Of a stretch of 64,000 nt of DNA, positions 29,101 through 38,492 are shown one piece after another. The notes under the pieces were generated by a model. The model had not been told where the DNA came from. It ran no database searches and saw nothing but the letters and a program-made list of their open reading frames with translations. The translations under genes and the position numbers were made by a program. The first letter of the stretch is position 1, and the number at the start of each line of letters is the position of its first letter. This DNA is from an uncultured Bartonella sp. (lineage in GTDB: Bacteria; Pseudomonadota; Alphaproteobacteria; Rhizobiales; Rhizobiaceae). Location: assembly GCA_945285915.1 (NCBI GenBank), contig CALYQL010000006.1, positions 1 to 64,000 of the forward strand, in the 5' to 3' direction.

Positions 29101-29363
29101 AGGGTATGTATTATGGAGATAAGCCCAATATTCTCAACAAACAGGCAACGACAATTATCGCGGATCTATTTGATAATAATTACGTTGTTTCTTTACGTGA
29201 TGATCGCGATAACAAAAGCAATAATGATGATTTTCTAAAAAAATCAGCCGTTATAGGGACTCAAGTTGTTTTTACTGATGGGAAAAAAGCGGTTTTCATG
29301 CTGAATAAAGGTAAGGCAGGAAACAAAATATTCTTACAATTCAATGAAAAAGAAACGTATTGA
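26181..29363 (+). CDS. Large acidic single-TM protein of unknown function (~1,061 aa)
   Basis: Intact ORF; ATG at 26181 (MFNIADLLKKSIEKQKLKPTLEVRQHIYEKAR...). Long D/E/N-rich region, one hydrophobic segment VAAIGLGVAIVLGVIFFLYF, and a folded-looking C-terminal domain (GNVEWTLAPPHSLKNPLDETALIGNFTTDDGRLGVKMTI...). Confidence 0.75.
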   Translation: MFNIADLLKKSIEKQKLKPTLEVRQHIYEKARLVIQNKLKEMDALELVARSYMLQLEAAICEVEAFYVLEPEFFEMEDDNISCHFAYHAFLPDYFGTRQDVTIEANNFLGLPQIRSQNRLGFNTPMHEKSNSSKNTETTFLKEISEGQNTVQILPENAYPVENVDKVPNRPDNRDVFSRDNGDLQNLTRPPVIKDDLDHGGLQERHIEPLMKEIEEELKELNKTIFDNNALEGENNHLKNIDRFQPQPKPDGADAINFYEPPEGSVPDNKSPLNETSLEGQKASSGREAEPETNNYDDYLTKTQDAAIPALSQDASSLVLSVKRDGDKKNGLGIGINTPINSHTLSNVQAPIENFEQLRHTWSPKNKITEEQEYPFFIDTGANRIDENALFVDSSSGVSNNQLSETPIANFSDRDPIKNAAIANETIGQNYTRETVVYAESNFLTKQTAFGTDLTSEQVQEANNPLSNQDQTLEPNHNETGLSEAVKNSSKETVKEQEFDGRAANITVMHEDKKIKFQTEPAQKNDDEKVLSKPIDDNEPQSDAAFEGEQQQLQNNQKTFADKTFVVVENYKPEQDATDKLTTADNNKTANNDALEQSEVLLREDVITEETDTIAEKKDADISSLEQEHENASDREDASADEEDILNKEAALSKEDVSADKYDAFLHNLESTKSQPFEQDLFPKDPLFEAKNAVQPEDNNAKLQFLNILNSTLGSARVAAIGLGVAIVLGVIFFLYFNGHGSVTPLSGDDRLPDRDHSASQQATNEDGASAEKLAQLLKKKYANTQLNGADKPKKGVAQQEKPIKPHGNDLVEKVDMPIADNGAVSNAQSSTTPIIKVQQTAMSAQKLPETFKHDKDVDSGDEQSNMADVLVPPTPLETNEKTQESGLLLLTDNKGKQQKLSGNVEWTLAPPHSLKNPLDETALIGNFTTDDGRLGVKMTIRKNYRDNLAATHLIDLSFNESKDFDGGLVVEIKGMYYGDKPNILNKQATTIIADLFDNNYVVSLRDDRDNKSNNDDFLKKSAVIGTQVVFTDGKKAVFMLNKGKAGNKIFLQFNEKETY

Positions 29364-29601
29364 TTTTTATTTAAAAATTAAAAATAATAAATTTATTTTA
29401 TTAAAAATGAATATATTTATGTTATATTTATAATGGTTATAAAATAAAAATATTCATAATTTAATTGAAATACTTATTATTCGTATTATTTATTTTATAT
29501 ATAAATAAATATTTTGAAATAAACAGTTTAAAATGTTGGGGTCGTGCCAGCATTGTTACCAACAGTTGGCAACGCCCCCACAGCCGATGAAGGAGACTAG
29601 C

Positions 29602-30636
29602 ATGGCAAAGACGATGCAAGCTGCGGTCGTACGTGAATTTGGAAAGCCATTGACAATTGATGAGGTACCGATTCCGGAACCTGGTGAAGGTATGATACAG
29701 GTTAGTGTGCAGGCATGTGGTGTTTGCCATACCGATTTGCACGCAGCCCATGGTGACTGGCCGGTTAAGCCAAACCCTCCATTTATACCGGGGCATGAAG
29801 GCGTTGGATATGTTTCTGCTGTTGGTCGCGGTGTCAAACATGTTAAAGAGGGTGACCGTGTTGGGGTGCCTTGGCTATATACCGCCTGTGGTTGTTGTTC
29901 TCACTGTCTGAGTGGTTGGGAAACGTTATGTGAACACCAATTGAATACGGGATATTCGGTCAATGGTGGCTTTGCAGATTTTGTTGTGGCTGATCCAAAT
30001 TATGTTGGCCATTTGCCAAAAAATATTGGTTTTGATGAAATTGCCCCAATCTTATGCGCTGGTGTTACAGTTTATAAGGGTCTCAAAATGACTGAAGCAA
30101 AAGCCGGTAATTGGGTTGGTGTTTCTGGTATTGGTGGCTTGGGGCACTTGGCTGTCCAATATGCAAAAGCAATGGGCTTTAATGTTGTGGCTATCGATGT
30201 TGCCGATGATAAAATTGAACTGGCAAAGCAATTGGGCGCAGATATTGGCGTTAATGTTACCAAACATAAAGATGCAACAACAGAAGTCCGTAAACTAACA
30301 GATGGTGGTGTCCATGGTATGTTGGTTACAGCGGCTTCCCCGAAAGCCTTTGAACAGGCTTTTGGTATGGTGCGCCGTGGTGGTACCTTGTCGATGAATG
30401 GTTTGCCGGCTGGTAGCTTCTCTGTGCCAATTTTCAATATGGTGCTAGATGGTATTACACTGAGAGGTTCTATTGTCGGTACACGTTTGGATTTGCAAGA
30501 AGCGCTCGATTTTGCTTCGGCAGGCAAAGTAAAGTCACATTATTCAACAGACAAATTATCAAATATCAATCATATTTTTGACGAGATGATTGCCGGAAAA
30601 ATTGAAGGTCGTGTTGTTCTCGATATGGCAAAATAG
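29602..30636 (+). CDS. adhP: Zinc-dependent alcohol dehydrogenase, AdhP type
   Basis: MAKTMQAAVVREFGKPLTIDEVPIPEPGEG, CGVCHTDLHAAHGDWPVKPNPPFIPGHEGVG, CGCCSHCLSGWETLC, GIGGLGHLAVQYAKAMG. Confidence 0.93.
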   Translation: MAKTMQAAVVREFGKPLTIDEVPIPEPGEGMIQVSVQACGVCHTDLHAAHGDWPVKPNPPFIPGHEGVGYVSAVGRGVKHVKEGDRVGVPWLYTACGCCSHCLSGWETLCEHQLNTGYSVNGGFADFVVADPNYVGHLPKNIGFDEIAPILCAGVTVYKGLKMTEAKAGNWVGVSGIGGLGHLAVQYAKAMGFNVVAIDVADDKIELAKQLGADIGVNVTKHKDATTEVRKLTDGGVHGMLVTAASPKAFEQAFGMVRRGGTLSMNGLPAGSFSVPIFNMVLDGITLRGSIVGTRLDLQEALDFASAGKVKSHYSTDKLSNINHIFDEMIAGKIEGRVVLDMAK

Positions 30637-30656
30637 ACAATAGAGATAATTGAAAG

Positions 30657-30682
30657 GGCCGGTTTAAAACCGGCCTTTTTAT
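30657..30682 (+). terminator. Rho-independent terminator after adhP
   Basis: ggccggttt-aaaaccggcc followed by tttttat. Confidence 0.9.
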
Positions 30683-31052
30683 AATAATTTTTATTTTTCA
30701 ATTTTATGATGAAATATGTTTGTTATTTTTTATTATAAAAATCTAATTATTCTAGATTTAAATATAATATAAATTATAAAATTTAATTTTACATTGTAGA
30801 ATCGAACATTTTGATTTACATTAAACTTGCGGGTTTAAAATTCTCAAAAAAATATCCTTTGTTTTACAAGTAATCATACTGCCCGTTTGGTAACTGTCCA
30901 ATGTTGCCAATATGTTGGTGGTATCTTCCCTTGTTAGTTATTTTTATCATAAATTAACAAAAAACGACGAAAAAATGTTATTTTTTGTGAAAATGTGTTG
31001 AAATGTTGTTTTTAGATGGATAGTTTGTAACAAATTTTTGAGGGAGGCATTC

Positions 31053-31952
31053 ATGCCGGGAAAATATAATGTCTGTGTCGTTGGATTGGGGTCAATGGGC
31101 ATGGGGGTCGCACGCTCTTGTATTGCGGCAGGCTTGCAAACTGCGGGTGTCGATCTTGATTTAGAAAAATGTAAAGCCTTGGTTGAAGCTGGCGCTGTAG
31201 ATGCCGGTGCTGTTTGCAAAGATGCCGAAAATCTAGATGCTCTGGTTCTTTTGGTTGTTAATGCCAAGCAGTGTAAAGCCGTTTTGTTTGGTGAAAATGG
31301 TTTTGCTAATCGCATGAAGCCTGGTGCTGTTGTTATGGTATCATCAACAATATCGGCCGCAGATGCCAAGGAAATTGCAAGTGGGCTGGAACAAAAGGGG
31401 CTGCTTGTTTTGGACGCACCTGTGTCGGGTGGTGCAGCAAAAGCCAATACTGGCGACATTACAGTTATGGCTGCCGGCAAAAAGGAAGCTTTTGACCGGT
31501 TGAAGCCAGTTCTCGATGCTGTAGCAGGCAAAGTTTACAATATCGGTGAAGAGATTGGTCTTGGCGCTACTGTCAAAATCATTCATCAACTTCTTGCAGG
31601 GGTGCATATTGCTGCTGGTGCTGAAGCTATGGCATTGGCTGCCCGAGCAAATATTCCGCTTGATGTTATGTATGATGTGGTTACCCATGCAGCCGGCAAT
31701 AGCTGGATGTTTGAAAACCGCATGAAACATGTTGTTGATGGTGATTACACAGCAAAATCGGCTGTTGATATTTTTGTAAAGGATCTACGCCTTGTAAGTG
31801 AAACCGGACTGGCGTTGAATTTCCCGTTACCATTAGCAAGCACAGCCTATACAATGTTTGCCAACGCGTCCAATGCGGGCTTTGGTAAGCTTGATGACTC
31901 AGCAGTTATCAAAACGTTTTCCGGTGTAAAATTACCAGAGAAGGATGCCTGA
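31053..31952 (+). CDS. ltnD: L-threonate dehydrogenase
   Basis: MPGKYNVCVVGLGSMGMGVARSCIAAGLQTAGVDLD; beta-hydroxyacid dehydrogenase motif LDAPVSGGAAKANTGDITVMAAG; followed directly by otnK/otnI. Confidence 0.85.
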   Translation: MPGKYNVCVVGLGSMGMGVARSCIAAGLQTAGVDLDLEKCKALVEAGAVDAGAVCKDAENLDALVLLVVNAKQCKAVLFGENGFANRMKPGAVVMVSSTISAADAKEIASGLEQKGLLVLDAPVSGGAAKANTGDITVMAAGKKEAFDRLKPVLDAVAGKVYNIGEEIGLGATVKIIHQLLAGVHIAAGAEAMALAARANIPLDVMYDVVTHAAGNSWMFENRMKHVVDGDYTAKSAVDIFVKDLRLVSETGLALNFPLPLASTAYTMFANASNAGFGKLDDSAVIKTFSGVKLPEKDA

Positions 31953-31953
31953 A

Positions 31954-33222
31954 ATGAAGCTCGGTGTTATTGCCGATGATTTTACCGGTGCAACAGATAT
32001 TGCCGGTTTTCTAGTTGGAAATGGTTTAAAGACAGTACAATTGAATGGTGTTCCGTCTGGTGATCTTGATATTGATGCAGATGCTGTTGTCATCAGTTTA
32101 AAAAGTCGCTCTTGTGCGCCGGAAAAAGCGGTTGCCGACAGTCTCCATGCCTTGGATTGGCTAAAACAACACCAGTGTGAGCAGTTTTTCTTGAAATATT
32201 GTTCGACATTTGACAGTACCCCTAAGGGCAATATCGGACCAGTAACCGATGCATTGCTTGACGCATTGGGTGAGGATTTAACCGTTATCTGTCCTGTATT
32301 GCCGGTAAATGGGCGGACGATCTATTGCGGTTATCTGTTCGTTAATGGTGTGCCATTGAGCGAGTCGGGTATGCGCCATCATCCAGTCACGCCTATGACC
32401 GATTCAAACATTATGCGTGTTATGGAAGCGCAATCAAAAGGAAAGGCCGGTAATATTTCTAGCAATATTATCGATCTTGGTGTTGATGCGGTTAAAGACG
32501 CTTTGAAACAATTACGCCAAAAAGGCATTCGTTATGCTGTTCTTGATACGTTAAACGAAAAGCATATTGAAATATTGGGTAAAGCGGTTGCCGATATGAA
32601 ATTGGTAACGGGTGGTTCTGGTCTTGCTGATGGTATGGCACGCGCTTGGACGGATTTACATGGCGATGTAGAAAAAGCTGAAGCGGCAGGCGCACCTCGT
32701 GAAGGTAAGACTGTTGTCTTGTCAGGCTCTTGCTCGCAGATGACCAATGCGCAGGTGGAAAAATATCGGCAAGAAGCCCCGTCATTTGCTGTTGATGTGT
32801 CACGCGTCATTCATGATAAAAATTATTTTATTGAAATTGCTGATTGGATTGTTGCCAATAGCGATCAGAAATATGCGCCTATTGTTTATGCAACCGTTAT
32901 GCCAGACGAATTGAAAATTACGCAGGATCGTTATGGGGCAGAAGGGGCAAGTGCCGCAATAGAAATGCTGTTCGCAAAGCTTGCAAAAATATTGGAAGAG
33001 AAGGGCTATACACGGTTTATCGTTGCTGGTGGTGAAACATCCGGCGCCGTTACGCAAGCCCTTGCTATTGATGCATTCAAGATTGGTCCGCAAATCGCTC
33101 CAGGTGTACCGTGGGTCCGTGGGGTTAGCAAACCACTTTCACTTGCATTGAAATCCGGAAATTTCGGCAAAGAAGACTTCTTTTTTGCCGCTCAACAAAT
33201 GAAGACCAGTAAAGGAAATTGA
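31954..33222 (+). CDS. otnK: 3-oxo-tetronate kinase (four-carbon acid sugar kinase family)
   Basis: MKLGVIADDFTGATDIAGFLVGNGLKTVQLNGVP; CSTFDSTPKGNIGPVTDAL; C-terminal VAGGETSGAVTQAL. Confidence 0.9.
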   Translation: MKLGVIADDFTGATDIAGFLVGNGLKTVQLNGVPSGDLDIDADAVVISLKSRSCAPEKAVADSLHALDWLKQHQCEQFFLKYCSTFDSTPKGNIGPVTDALLDALGEDLTVICPVLPVNGRTIYCGYLFVNGVPLSESGMRHHPVTPMTDSNIMRVMEAQSKGKAGNISSNIIDLGVDAVKDALKQLRQKGIRYAVLDTLNEKHIEILGKAVADMKLVTGGSGLADGMARAWTDLHGDVEKAEAAGAPREGKTVVLSGSCSQMTNAQVEKYRQEAPSFAVDVSRVIHDKNYFIEIADWIVANSDQKYAPIVYATVMPDELKITQDRYGAEGASAAIEMLFAKLAKILEEKGYTRFIVAGGETSGAVTQALAIDAFKIGPQIAPGVPWVRGVSKPLSLALKSGNFGKEDFFFAAQQMKTSKGN

Positions 33223-33226
33223 TATT

Positions 33227-34012
33227 ATGCCACGTTTTGCTGCCAATCTTTCCATGATGTTTACCGACGTTCCTTTTATAGAGCGTTTTAGCCGGGCGGC
33301 CAAAGCAGGATTTGAAGCGGTTGAGTTTCTCTTCCCTTATGATTTTGCGCCAGAACTGTTGGCAGAAGAGCTGAAAAAGAATGGGCTTACCCAAGCTTTA
33401 TTCAATATGCCAGCTGGCAATTGGGACGCGGGTGAACGCGGTATGGCAGCTATTCCTGGTCGCGAACAGGAATTTCGTGACAATGTTGATAAGGCATTGG
33501 AATATGCTTTGGCACTTGGTTGTAAAAACCTACACGCTATGTCTGGCGTGGTAAGTGGGTTGGATTACGATAGCTGCAAAAAAACCTATATCGAAAATTT
33601 CCGTTATGCTGCCGATAAGGTCGCACCACATGGCATCACGGTTTTGACTGAACCAATTAATACACGCAATATGCCGGGTTATTTCATCAATCATCAACTT
33701 GATGCTGTGCGTTTTATGGAAGAAGTAGGTCGACCAAATGTATCAGTACAATTTGATCTTTATCATGCCCAGATAATGGATGGTGATTTGACAAAATTGG
33801 CTGAAAAAATGGCTGGTAAATTTGCTCACGTTCAGGTTGCTTCGGTGCCAGATCGTCATGAGCCTGATGAAGGCGAGCTGAATTTCCCTTATCTTTTCGA
33901 TGTTCTTGATCGGATAGGTTACAAGGGATTTATCGGTTGTGAATATAATCCACGCGGTAAAACAGAAGACGGTTTAGCTTGGTTTCAGCCTTACAGGAAA
34001 AATAGACAGTGA
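33227..34012 (+). CDS. otnI: 2-oxo-tetronate isomerase (hydroxypyruvate isomerase-like)
   Basis: MPRFAANLSMMFTDVPFIERFSRAAKAGFEAVEFLFPYDF; TEPINTRNMPGYFINHQ; QFDLYHAQIMDGDL. Confidence 0.88.
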   Translation: MPRFAANLSMMFTDVPFIERFSRAAKAGFEAVEFLFPYDFAPELLAEELKKNGLTQALFNMPAGNWDAGERGMAAIPGREQEFRDNVDKALEYALALGCKNLHAMSGVVSGLDYDSCKKTYIENFRYAADKVAPHGITVLTEPINTRNMPGYFINHQLDAVRFMEEVGRPNVSVQFDLYHAQIMDGDLTKLAEKMAGKFAHVQVASVPDRHEPDEGELNFPYLFDVLDRIGYKGFIGCEYNPRGKTEDGLAWFQPYRKNRQ

Positions 34013-34806
34013 TACCAGCCGAACGTCAAGCCATAATCATTCAACGTTTGTCAGAAAGACGTGTATTGTCGATTGCTGAAATAGCCGACATATTGCATGT
34101 TTCTCAAATGACGGTTCGCCGAGATATCCGCGCATTGGAAGACCAAGGACGTGCTCTTTCAGTGGCTGGTGGTGTGCAACTACCAGAACGGTTATCAAGT
34201 GAACCGTCACATTTGGCAAAACGGGTTATGGCACATAACCAGAAAGCTGCTATTGGACGTTTTGCTGCAAATTTGGTCAAACCGGGTAATGTCATATATC
34301 TTGATGCCGGAACCACGATTTTGGAACTTGCAAAACATTTGACGACAATTCCTAATTTGACTGTTGTTACAAATGATTTTGTGATTGCCAGTTATTTAAG
34401 TCAGGAAAGCCAATGCCGGTTATTTCATACTGGCGGTGAAGTGGAACGTGAAAACCAATCCTGTGTTGGAGCAACAGCTGCTGTTGCTGTCCGCCACTTC
34501 AATTTTGATTTGGCTTTCATTTCGACATCATCATTTGCCTCACGTGGTATTTCCACCCCTCAAGAAAACAAAATTCCGGTCAAGCAGGCAGTTGTTGAAA
34601 GTTCTGCACGGCGTGTTCTTGTAACGGATAGCAGCAAATATGGCAGGGTTGGAACGTTTAACGCTATTCCTCTCGATGTTTTAAATATGGTTATCACTGA
34701 TAGCGCACTTCCTCAAAATGCTCAGGATACCATTAAAGAACGTGGCATTGAGCTACACCTCATTGAATATGAAGAGAACCTTATAGAAGGACAAAATAAT
34801 GAATAA
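34009..34806 (+). CDS. DeoR/GlpR-family transcriptional regulator
   Basis: N-terminal HTH AERQAIIIQRLSERRVLSIAEIADILHVSQMTVRRDIRALEDQG and DeoR sensor domain; start overlaps the otnI stop. Confidence 0.9.
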   Translation: MIPAERQAIIIQRLSERRVLSIAEIADILHVSQMTVRRDIRALEDQGRALSVAGGVQLPERLSSEPSHLAKRVMAHNQKAAIGRFAANLVKPGNVIYLDAGTTILELAKHLTTIPNLTVVTNDFVIASYLSQESQCRLFHTGGEVERENQSCVGATAAVAVRHFNFDLAFISTSSFASRGISTPQENKIPVKQAVVESSARRVLVTDSSKYGRVGTFNAIPLDVLNMVITDSALPQNAQDTIKERGIELHLIEYEENLIEGQNNE

Positions 34807-35761
34807 GATCGTTGTTACCGGTGGCGCCGGTTTTTTGGGCAGCCGTTTGATCGGTACTCTTTTGAGCCAGCAAGGCAAACCGTCTATGCCGGCTTTCGAT
34901 CAGATCGTATCGGTTGATTTGGCTGAATGTCCGGTAAAGGACAGTCGTGTACAATCGTTAACAGGTGATATTGCCGATCCTGAATTTGCCCGTAAAGTAA
35001 TTACAAAAGGCACAGTGGCAGTCTACCATATGGCCGCCGTTTTAAGTGGTCAATCGGAAGCCGAGTTTGATGTTGGTATGCGTGTCAATGTTGATGGTAC
35101 ACGCGCGCTTTTGGAAGCTGCCAGACAGACAGGTGAAAAGCCATTTTTCATCTATACATCATCTCTTGCTGTGTTTGGCGGTGCAATGCCAGACGTTGTG
35201 CCGGAAGATCTAGCCCTTATGCCGCAATCGTCTTATGGTGCTGAAAAAGCTATTGGCGAACTGTTGGTATGCGAATATAGCCGCAAAGGCTTTGTTGATG
35301 GGCGTGTATGCCGCTTGCCAACGATTGTTGTGCGTCCGGGCAAACCGAATTCGGCTGCTTCATCTTTTGCAAGCGGTATAATCCGTGAGCCTCTTTCAGG
35401 GATTAAATCAAATAATCCGGTTCCACCAGAAACATTAATGTGGCTGTCATCTCCCAATGCGGTTGTAAAAAACCTTGCGCATACATTGGAAGTAAGTGGT
35501 GAGAAACTTGGCTTAAAGCGTGTTCTCAACTTGCCAGGTCTTTGCGTAAGTGTAGCTGAAATGTTGGCAAGTCTGGAACGTGTTGCTGGCCCAGAGGTAC
35601 GCGCATTGGTTAGTGAAGAGCCAGAACAACGCGTCATTGATATTGTCTGTTCTTGGCCAGGTGATTTCGACGTAACACGCCCACTTTCTTTAGGGTTCAC
35701 GAGAGATGGCGATTTTGACAGCATTATTCGCCAATATCGCGACGAATTTGTCACAAAGTAG
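34799..35761 (+). CDS. denD: D-erythronate dehydrogenase (NAD-dependent epimerase/dehydratase family)
   Basis: MNKIVVTGGAGFLGSRLIGTLL; YTSSLAVFGG; SYGAEKAIGELL; RLPTIVVRPGKPNSAASSFASGIIREPLSG; tetronate operon context. Confidence 0.85.
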   Translation: MNKIVVTGGAGFLGSRLIGTLLSQQGKPSMPAFDQIVSVDLAECPVKDSRVQSLTGDIADPEFARKVITKGTVAVYHMAAVLSGQSEAEFDVGMRVNVDGTRALLEAARQTGEKPFFIYTSSLAVFGGAMPDVVPEDLALMPQSSYGAEKAIGELLVCEYSRKGFVDGRVCRLPTIVVRPGKPNSAASSFASGIIREPLSGIKSNNPVPPETLMWLSSPNAVVKNLAHTLEVSGEKLGLKRVLNLPGLCVSVAEMLASLERVAGPEVRALVSEEPEQRVIDIVCSWPGDFDVTRPLSLGFTRDGDFDSIIRQYRDEFVTK

Positions 35762-35796
35762 AACCGCACGCATAGATAGTTAAAAATAGGGTAAAA

Positions 35797-36432
35797 ATGA
35801 TGACAGAGCAGGAAGTTCGTCAGTTGCTTGTTGAGCTTGGCGCAAGCCTCTTCCAAAGAGGATTTAGCGTTGGTAGCGCAGGCAATATTTCGGTGCGGCT
35901 TGAAGATGGTTACTTGATGACGCCAACAAACTCATCTCTCGGTCGGTTAAATGCCGAGAGCTTGAGTAAGCTTGATAAGGATTGGAACCATATTTCTGGT
36001 GATCGTCCTTCTAAAGAAGTGTTCATGCATCGGGCGTTCATGACGGCAAGACCGCAAGCGGGTGCAATTGTCCACCTTCATTCGACATATGCTACAGCCA
36101 TAAGCTGTTTGTCCGATGGCAAAAGCGATACACCAATTACACCTTACACACCATATTTTGTCATGCGTATTGGCGCTAGATTACCGATCATCCGGTATTA
36201 TCGACCGGGTAATAGTGCCATGGAAAATGACATATTCGAACAGGCAAAGACAGCTTCCGCGGTTCTGTTAGCAAACCACGGACCTGTCGTTTCTGGGAAA
36301 ACACTGACTGATGCTGTCTATGCAGCAGAAGAGCTGGAAGAATCTGCACGACTAGCTTTGATGCTTCAAGGCAAACCAGCACGGTGTCTTAATGCGGAAG
36401 AAATTTCCGATTTATTGACCACCTTCAAATAG
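35797..36432 (+). CDS. otnC: 3-oxo-tetronate 4-phosphate decarboxylase (class II aldolase family)
   Basis: GNISVRLEDGYLMTPTNSSLGRL; IVHLHSTYATAISCL; LLANHGPVVSGKTLTDAVYAAEELEESAR. Confidence 0.87.
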   Translation: MMTEQEVRQLLVELGASLFQRGFSVGSAGNISVRLEDGYLMTPTNSSLGRLNAESLSKLDKDWNHISGDRPSKEVFMHRAFMTARPQAGAIVHLHSTYATAISCLSDGKSDTPITPYTPYFVMRIGARLPIIRYYRPGNSAMENDIFEQAKTASAVLLANHGPVVSGKTLTDAVYAAEELEESARLALMLQGKPARCLNAEEISDLLTTFK

Positions 36433-36456
36433 CTATAAATAGCGGGAGGACTATTC

Positions 36457-37758
36457 ATGAGTACTGCTGGAACAGTAAAGAATATCGATAGAAAGAACGA
36501 GGATCGAACTTATAGAAAAATAGCGTTTCGTATTATACCAATTTTAATGATTTGTTATATTGTTGCTTATCTTGACCGCGTTAATGTCGGATTTGCAAAA
36601 TTACAAATGGAGGGAGATCTTGGCTTTAGCGAAACAGTTTACGGACTTGGCGCTGGGCTATTTTTTATCGGTTATTTCTTCTTCGAAGTTCCCAGTAACA
36701 TACTTTTACATAAGGTCGGTGCGAGAGTTTGGATTGCCCGTATCCTGATTACTTGGGGCATCCTTTCCGGATTGTTTGCATTTGTTCAAACCGAATGGCA
36801 GTTCTATAGTCTGCGCTTTCTTTTAGGTGTTGCAGAAGCAGGGTTCTATCCTGGTGTTATTCTTTATTTGACATATTGGTTCCCATCCCATCGCCGTGGA
36901 AAAATGTTTGCTATTTTCCAAGCTGGTAGCCCTGCCGCCGGAATTTTCGGTAACCCACTTTCTGGTTGGATTATGGATACTTTCCACTCACCAGATAGTT
37001 GGCATGGTTGGCAATGGATGTTTGTTTTGGAAGCTATTCCTGCTGTTGTCATGGGCGTTGTCGTTTTATTATATCTCGACAATAGTGTGATGAAAGCCAA
37101 ATGGTTGGACAATAACGAAAAGGCTTTGGTTGAGGAAGATATTTCTGCAGACTATGCTGGCACCACTGGTCATCATTCATTTATGGATCTCATCAAAAAT
37201 TCCATGGTTTGGGTTATGGTGCTGATTTATTTCAGCTTTGTCATGGGGCAATATGGTCTGACATTGTGGATGCCAACCTTGATTAAAGCATCAGGTGTGA
37301 CCGACAATCTTACGATCGGCTTATTAGGTGCAATTCCTTTCATCTGTGCAATTATAGCCATGGTTATATTCTCACGCAGTGCTGATAAACACCGTGAACG
37401 CCGTTGGCACCTTGTTGTACCAGCATTGATGGCTGCGGTTGGTTTCATCGTTGCCGCCACTGCAAGCAACACGACAATTGCTATTATATTCTTGTCACTT
37501 GCCGCAGCAGGTGTTTTATCATGCGCACCATTGTTCTGGTCATTGCCAACAGCAGTGTTGAGTGGGGCAGCTGCTGCCGCCGGTATTGCGATTATCAATT
37601 CCGTTGCTAATCTGGCAGGTTTTGCAAGCCCATATATGGTTGGTTTGTTGAGAGATTATACAGGTTCGTCAGCCGTCGGCATGTATATTCTATCTGGTTT
37701 CATGGTTTTAGGTGCCATTATTGTGCTTACGATACCGGCAAGCAAGGTTAACCGTTAA
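36457..37758 (+). CDS. MFS transporter (anion:cation symporter/phthalate permease-like), probable tetronate uptake
   Basis: ILMICYIVAYLDRVNVGFAKLQM; GLGAGLFFIGYFFFEVPSNILLHKVGARVWIARILITWG. Confidence 0.88.
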   Translation: MSTAGTVKNIDRKNEDRTYRKIAFRIIPILMICYIVAYLDRVNVGFAKLQMEGDLGFSETVYGLGAGLFFIGYFFFEVPSNILLHKVGARVWIARILITWGILSGLFAFVQTEWQFYSLRFLLGVAEAGFYPGVILYLTYWFPSHRRGKMFAIFQAGSPAAGIFGNPLSGWIMDTFHSPDSWHGWQWMFVLEAIPAVVMGVVVLLYLDNSVMKAKWLDNNEKALVEEDISADYAGTTGHHSFMDLIKNSMVWVMVLIYFSFVMGQYGLTLWMPTLIKASGVTDNLTIGLLGAIPFICAIIAMVIFSRSADKHRERRWHLVVPALMAAVGFIVAATASNTTIAIIFLSLAAAGVLSCAPLFWSLPTAVLSGAAAAAGIAIINSVANLAGFASPYMVGLLRDYTGSSAVGMYILSGFMVLGAIIVLTIPASKVNR

Positions 37759-37785
37759 ACCGCGCTAACAACCGATTTATTGTTT

Positions 37786-37820
37786 AGCTTGGACGAGGTT
37801 TATTCGCCCAAGCTTTTTTA
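37786..37820 (+). terminator. Rho-independent terminator after the tetronate operon
   Basis: agcttggacga-ggttta-ttcgcccaagct with one mismatch, then ttttta. Confidence 0.8.
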
Positions 37821-37997
37821 TATATTTCTTTATCAGAGTGTTGTTTTTCGACGCAGCAAATCTAATGTTGATTTTGGATCATAAGATAATTTCTTGATGA
37901 CAATAATCTTATGACAACTATATGACGGATTTTATTTAAGTTTTTCGTTTTATGGAGATATTGGGTATTTAAAAATAGATGGTCTTAAGATATTTTC

Positions 37998-38032
37998 TAT
38001 CCCATATCCCATATCCCATATCCCATATCCCA
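37998..38032. repeat. Heptanucleotide tandem repeat (TATCCCA)x5
   Basis: Five perfect copies read directly. Confidence 0.95.
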
Positions 38033-38339
38033 TAAGCCTTACGCCACCGCCACTATTACGCAGTTTTCTTATCTACATATTTTTGACAATAGACATAGAG
38101 GTGGTTCAGATTTGCTGATTGATGCCAATCGTTATTCGCGCGACGTTGCTAGCGGTAATATCTATTGCGGGTATTTATAGAAAATTGCTTTGAGGCATGA
38201 TGAGGCAGTATGGCACTGCTATTATATGCGATGGATTAATAGTTCTTTTCTAGTAATCATGATTAAGCACATTCGTGCCTCATGTTGCATTGCGCTGCTG
38301 CTTCATAAATGGCTTGAAGGTATATTGCCACATAATGAA

Positions 38340-38368
38340 AACAACCATCTCCGTAGAAGATGGTTGTT
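38340..38368. terminator. Putative terminator hairpin
   Basis: acaaccatct-ccgtaga-agatggttgt, perfect 10-11 bp stem. Flanking T/A runs are only moderate. Confidence 0.5.
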
Positions 38369-38492
38369 CTGGTTTTCAATTTTATAACACATACGCTCAC
38401 GAAATAATCATAAGCGATATTTGCTTGTGATTTTAAAATGACAGAAAACCAATGCCTATAAAATAGCTATTCATCTTCTGAAGAATTTGACC

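Noticed and set aside
37998-38032. Heptamer repeat considered as a CRISPR or mobile-element end
   Set aside because: 7-bp unit without spacers and without terminal inverted repeats or transposase nearby.
38101-38180. Plus-strand reading RGGSDLLIDANRYSRDVASGNIYCGYL*, with slight resemblance of IYCGYL to OtnK (TIYCGYLFVNG)
   Set aside because: Too short and without an upstream open frame; could be a gene remnant, but similarity rests on about six residues.
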